Source: Monilinia fructicola (lineage: Eukaryota; Ascomycota; Leotiomycetes; Helotiales; Sclerotiniaceae). From it: 64,000 nucleotides of DNA. Position numbers and translations under genes: made by a program. Positions within the stretch are counted from its first letter, which is position 1; each line of letters opens with the position of its first letter. The notes beneath the pieces were generated by a model that was given only the letters and a program-made list of their open reading frames with translations, had not been told where the DNA came from and ran no database searches. The stretch spans positions 2,170,501 to 2,234,500 of the forward strand of contig VICG01000004.1 in NCBI GenBank assembly GCA_008692225.1, read 5' to 3'. Below, piece by piece: positions 59,550 to 64,000 of this stretch.

Positions 59550-60506
59550 CCTCAAAGCTCACACTGACGCGCAATGATAAGCTTGGCGGGGCCCGCTAGA
59601 AACCTCGGCTATCTAAACTCCTCACACTCAATCTTGCGAAGGTGGGTGGCCCAGCAGGAGTTTGATGTGGGGAAGCACTTATGATTTAGGTAGACAGCAG
59701 TGAGTGCGGATGGATCTTGAAGAGGAGTGCGATCTTTCAAGGTTGTTCCCTCTTCTGCTTTCTTCGTTCGTTTGCAATAAATAATACAGTCGAAGGCGAC
59801 GCGACAAATACCCGTTTTCTATCCGTGCAACGCTGTCCCGTCCTGCTCACATGATAAACTACACAAAGGAGAATAGATTGATCGGCCTGCTTGCTTGCGT
59901 ACTTGCTTACCTTGTCCTCTTAACATACATACATACATACTTATTATATCATAAAACAACCCGCTAGCACATACAACCTGAAGCATAAAATAAACCGATT
60001 ATAGCCTAAAGAGGAGATACATCCGCGCCCTTCCCCTCGTCTCCCCTCCCTCTACCCACGCCCATTTCATTTCATTTCATCTCGTGTCGTCTCGTCTCGT
60101 CTCGTCCCGTCTCTCGTTGATGAATATACCAGCCATGGATTCTGTAATGGGCATTCGTTCGATGGATCATTGGCTAGATAGACCACGCCTTCACTACTGT
60201 ACCCTCCTCTCTCTCACACACACACACACACATTCATTCCTATCTCATCCCCTCCCCTCCCCTTCCTTCCAAATCCAGCCAAACCAACCCAACCCAACCC
60301 CAACCCCAAAGATAAGCACATGCCCAGATATCGCGCGTCAAGAACGTGAGACGAAAAACCAGATCAAAAAACCCCATCCATCCATCCATCCATCCATCGC
60401 CTTCCAGATCTAGAAGCACCCATTGTGACGCAGAAGCACGAGTGAAAGATGCCTCTCTCTCCCCATCGACGACGGCCCAGATGATGGTGGAGACACACAC
60501 ACAACA

Positions 60507-60562
<56 letters not shown>

Positions 60563-61176
60563 CATATACATATACATACATATATATATACATATACATA
60601 TACATACATATATATATATATATATATATGTGCTGATGGATAGGATAGATAGATAGATAGATTCTGCGCCTGGATACCCCGCGACCATCCGACATGTATC
60701 CTGGCCGTAAGCACGCACAGTACCCAGATACCTACCCCGCGAGGGAGGGAACCACCAAAGACGATTATTTGCCCGGGATTGCCAGGATGCGATTTTGGGA
60801 ACTTGTTCCCGTCCGCGGAGGCAAAATCTTCGCGGGGCCACGATCAAGCGCGCGGGTACGGGGTTCACGGGCGAGAAAAAAAAACGTCATGGGAAAGAGG
60901 GTGGAGGGAACCAATGTCATTTTTCTATATCCATTTCCTGTTCTATACTACATGCAATGCGGGGCGCTCGTGACAAAATGGAGATTGGATCTTTTCCGTG
61001 TGCAGTGCTCAAGAACGGATTTTGGTTCCATGTTTGTACAATCCCCAATCAAAAGCTCTCCTTCCTCTCCTCTCCTCTCCTCTCCTTTCTATCCCCTCCC
61101 CATTCATCTAAAACGTGGTGTCGTGTTATCTTGTCCAGTGGAGTGCGGGTCCCATCATGCAGCGCGCCTCGCACTT
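59550..61176. other. intergenic with CA/TA microsatellite
   Basis: About 1.6 kb between the MFS start and the QCR6 stop. TCTCG/TTTCA pentamer-like repeats lie at about 60,065-60,110, CCATC repeats at 60,375-60,400, the compound (CA)n(TA)n run at 60,490-60,630 and TCTCC repeats at 61,065-61,085. Long open frames at 60,240-60,868 and 60,694-61,413 cross these repeats or QCR6 antisense and are not credible. Confidence 0.6.
60490..60630. repeat. compound (CA)n / (TACATA)n / (TA)n microsatellite
   Basis: Nearly 140 bases of CA dinucleotides grading into TACATA and TA units. Confidence 0.97.
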
Positions 61177-62065
61177 TTACTTGAGAGTGTTCCAGAGTTT
61201 TGGGGCAGCGCAGGCGGTGGCGCAGTGTGCGAGATGGAAGACTGTATTTGGTATGTGAGTAGCTGGCTAGGAAGGGGTGAGGGTATGATACATACATTCT
61301 TCAACACAGTCTTCACCTGGATGTTGTTCCTTACCACTTGTAAACTCGCTCGACACACTCATCGTAATGGTGCTTGGATGGAGCACAAGCTTTCGACTCC
61401 TTGCATTCTGTGAAACGTCAGCCTCCATCCCCACATTCACGTTACTGCGGGTATGAAGCAGCTTGAGGAGATCCAAAAAGTCTGCCTCCGCATGATGTGC
61501 CGTTCTTCCAATTTTCCAGCTTTGCCTAAGATCTACTGCAGAAGAGAAAGGTAACTCACCCTCCTCAAACTTATCCTTTGGATCAACCATCTCCTCTTCA
61601 TCTTCCTCTTCCTCTTCTTCCTCCTCCTCCTCCTTGGGCTCCTCCTCCTCAGCGTCCTTAGCCGCCCTCTTATCTGGAGTAGCTCCGGATGGATCCTAAA
61701 CACAAACACAAGTCAGCACACATCCCACCCAAGTCTGCATCATATTCCACGGGCCTTCGCCATCCACCCAGAAATATCCGAGGCCCCCGCACCCATCCAG
61801 TAAAAGTAAAGCATGTCATCCCCCTCTAGTATTGAAACCCCCCTCCACCCCAAGCCCAACTCCATGCCTCAAGCCAAAACCACAGAACAAACCAAGCCAG
61901 ACCAAAAACAAAAAAGAAACATACCTTGGCCTCACCCTCTCCTCCATTATCCTTTTGCGCGGGAGTCTTCTCGGTACTCGAGCCACCGGAAACCGCTTCG
62001 GCTTCGGCCTCGCTCCATGGTGTAGCGGCAGATACGAGATCGCTCCAGCTATTGAAGAAACCCAT
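61177..62065 (-). CDS. QCR6: cytochrome bc1 hinge protein, subunit 6
   Basis: Acidic hinge subunit of mitochondrial complex III that helps cytochrome c1 meet cytochrome c. Four exons: 62,065-61,925, 61,695-61,560, 61,407-61,296 and 61,241-61,177; introns 229, 152 and 54 nt; 150 residues after one correction. The start is MGFFNSWSDLVSAATPW. A very acidic stretch (DAEEEEPKEEEEEEEEEE) is followed by MVDPKDKFEEECKESKAC. The twin cysteine pairs of the family are visible in CAPSKHHYDECVERV and, after the last intron, FFHLAHCATACAAPKLWNTL. An extra T at 61,342-61,344 (GAGTTTACAAG on the coding strand) ends the frame at TAA; GTTACAAG restores ERVTSGKEQHPGEDCVEE. The N-terminus is longer than in yeast and is probably a presequence or acidic extension. 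Confidence 0.93.
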
Positions 62066-62715
62066 CTTGAACAATTGATTTCAGGTATGCGAACCAATTG
62101 TATGACGTTGAGTGCGTTGTGTGGTCTTGGTGGTAGGAATGGTATCAGATACTGTCAAAATCCAGCGTGTCGGATGAGAAATGATCCCTCGCCAAAATTG
62201 AGGCCTCAGTTGCAATTGGTCAAATCTGATTGGTCGGTGGGGTTTGGTTCCTGGTTTTTCCGACAACCATTCGCAATTTATGATAAGTGTAAAATTTTCA
62301 TGTCATCAATTGTGTGATTAGAGGTACCAACCTACTCACTCCATGGTGAACATGGAACAGTCGAACATTCTACAGAATTGCTATATATTTTTTTGAAAGA
62401 CATTCTTTCTTAGTTCTCATTCGGTTCCTATGATATAATGGCTATTTTTGACATTTTTTGAACATCAATCCCATCTTGAATCAATTCATCGTCAATATCT
62501 CAAACGCCATTGCAGTGCTGCTTTATACCCCCGTTTTCTCATCATACTATAGACCATGCCAAGTCCTATATGTAAATTTGTGATAGAAGAACGCCTGTCC
62601 CCTCCATATATGTGTGTATCCTACCTTCCAGCATTCATTTATTCATTACTTCGTAATACTCAATGTAACAAAACACATGTAACACGACATGATGGTGTCT
62701 GTCGCTTACGGCTTC
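62066..62715. promoter_or_regulatory. intergenic, QCR6 promoter region
   Basis: About 650 bases between the QCR6 start and the stop of the WBP2-like gene on the same strand. No distinct element identified. Confidence 0.45.
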
Positions 62716-63788
62716 TCATTGTCTCTCGGCCTGCTCTCGTAATCGCTGATCCAGATCCACAGAAACTGCTTGCGCTTGTGCTTCTTCATAATCTGGAGGG
62801 GGCTCAGCTGGCGCCGTAAATGTCTCGGACCGTGGTGAAGTTCCAGTTGTACTCGCTACCCCGCTATCTTGAGCTACCATGGGTGCTGCATCGGTGACCT
62901 CCTGCGCAGGCTCATAAGCAGGTAATTGCTCTAGATCCATGTTTGCCAGATCTACACCACTCGTTCCCCTTCCTCCATGTTCCCGTGCGACGCTATAAAC
63001 TTGATAGAGACGCTCCTTTATTTGTTCCAAACAAGAATGGAAATCAAATGCCCCGCCTTCTCTGAATGTCATCTTGAGTTCGACCGAAGGGTAGTCTGGA
63101 GGAATTCCACCTCCCGAAACTGGTTTGCAGAGAGCCGTCCAATAATTGGCGCCGAAAGAATGGCGCACGAACGTAGCTATCTTGCAGATTGAGAATCGGT
63201 GAAGAGAAAGATTGAAGGTCGGGAGTGGGTGTGCTGGGGAGATAAAACTATCTTCAATTGGAATTAGTCAATCGTCTCAAGAATGCGAAACATAGAGAAG
63301 AGATGCACCCACTCGTTGATTGGTAATATATACGATCCCCGCTTCGCTCTTGGCTGAATATGGCTCCACGCCAGCAGGTGTCGTGGTTGTAGAGATCTGT
63401 AAACTCGTTCGAGGAGGTGAGGTATAGAGGATTCGTTCATTGGGAAGTTTGACGAATCCAGCCTCATTAGAGGTCATCACCCAACTTTTTTCGCGGGCAG
63501 ATTTTAGCATTGCTTCCTGTGCCATGTGCAAGGCATAAAGATGCTGTTCTTGATGAAAAGCATACATGATTTGATAAAAATGAAGAGGTATGCAAAATAA
63601 GATGGGTGAAAGCAAAGCAGAGCAAAGCAGAGCAGAGCAGAGCAAAGCAAAGCAAAGCAGAGGAAGGAAGAAAAGAATTCGGAATGATCAAAGAAGAAAA
63701 TGGAAGAAGTGACGGCACTGAAATACGAAATGCTACTACACTATAGAAAGCACAAGGGACGACTATTATCTACTTACTTGATTGACAT
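62716..63788 (-). CDS. WBP2 / UPF0664-type GRAM-domain protein
   Basis: Member of the GRAM-like WW-domain-binding protein 2 family, which includes the fission yeast UPF0664 stress-induced protein; the molecular role in fungi is unclear. Three exons: 63,788-63,778 (11 nt), 63,484-63,313 and 63,247-62,716; introns 293 and 65 nt; 237 residues after one correction. MSI(N) from exon 1 splices onto WVMTSNEAGFVKLPNERILY. TSPPRTSLQI, GIVYITNQR|FYLPSTPTPD, SFSSPILNLQDSYVRAPFFG, GANYWTALCKPVSGGGIPPD and MTFREGGAFDFHSCLEQIKE follow. The C-terminal tail has LPAY and PPPDY, the latter a PPxY motif that could bind WW-domain ubiquitin ligases. An extra T at 63,155-63,157 shifts the frame inside APFFGANYW. 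The long first intron contains an AGCAA/AGCAG repeat. Confidence 0.9.
63604..63661. repeat. AGCAA/AGCAG pentamer repeat inside an intron
   Basis: About eleven copies of AGCAR within the first intron of the WBP2-like gene, which inflates that intron to 293 nt. Confidence 0.9.
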
Positions 63789-64000
63789 TATCGACTGCCT
63801 ACCGGAAGAGTTCTTGTATCCGCTAAAGGTTTGATAGGGTCTTTTGGAAAAAGAGTGTGGGTCAGAAAAGAAATAGAGGTGTAAATGCAAGTAGTATGTA
63901 GTTGACTGGTTGATTGATGGTTATTTGGGTTGCGTGAAGCAGGGGAAAATAGATATCAGTATCTGAATGGATAGAAGTAGTACAAGCGTGAGACCATACT

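Noticed and set aside
60240..60868. Frames of up to 152 codons on both strands
   Set aside because: They run through the CA/TA microsatellite and change content with it; no family pattern.
63236..63239. A further frame slip at a G4 run in the WBP2-like gene
   Set aside because: It arose from choosing the wrong intron phase. With the phase-0 join the segment FYLPSTPTPD reads through normally.

Overview
The window reads as nuclear DNA of a filamentous ascomycete (Pezizomycotina). Genes carry short introns of about 45-240 nt with GT..AG ends and CTAAC/CTGAC-like branch sites, intergenic DNA is long and full of microsatellites, and the protein set is fungal (BLM10, GPI18, fungal-type P450s, an OMP decarboxylase with the filamentous-fungal insertion, a PrnX-like ornithine cyclodeaminase homologue). 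A Leotiomycetes/Helotiales source is my best guess, at low confidence.

Layout: 1-11.7 kb has no gene I can defend (microsatellites, an AT-rich island at 1.56-2.0 kb, possible gene relics, one tRNA-like remnant). Then come BLM10 proteasome activator (-, 11.7-17.7 kb), a conserved-looking disordered protein (-, 19.4-21.2), GPI18 mannosyltransferase (+, 23.3-24.8), a YTH-domain RNA-binding protein (+, 25.8-28.6), two cytochrome P450s (-, 29.8-31.9 and 32.4-34.2), an aldo-keto reductase (-, 35.2-36.4), an ornithine cyclodeaminase/mu-crystallin family protein (+, 37.0-38.6), beta-carbonic anhydrase (-, 39.7-40.6), ribosomal protein eL8 (-, 43.4-44.5) head to head with NCS6/CTU1 tRNA thiolase (+, 44.8-46.1), a small unknown protein (+, 46.2-47.0), an RraA-like protein (-, 48.9-49.8), OMP decarboxylase (+, 52.1-53.4), an FLVCR-like MFS transporter (-, 57.2-59.5), the cytochrome bc1 hinge protein QCR6 (-, 61.2-62.1) and a WBP2/UPF0664-type GRAM protein (-, 62.7-63.8).

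Most genes are unrelated housekeeping functions: protein degradation, GPI anchors, RNA modification reading, translation, pyrimidine synthesis, respiration. The only plausible functional neighbourhood is P450-P450-AKR (29.8-36.4 kb), which lacks a backbone synthase.

The most striking property is that at least eleven otherwise well-conserved genes are broken by single-base reading-frame slips, nearly all a single EXTRA base (17 counted), often in short homopolymers. Removing one base at each site gives spliced models whose lengths divide by three and which rejoin conserved motifs. The simplest reading is an insertion-biased draft assembly, not a degenerate locus or programmed frameshifting. 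I found no previously undescribed system that I would defend.
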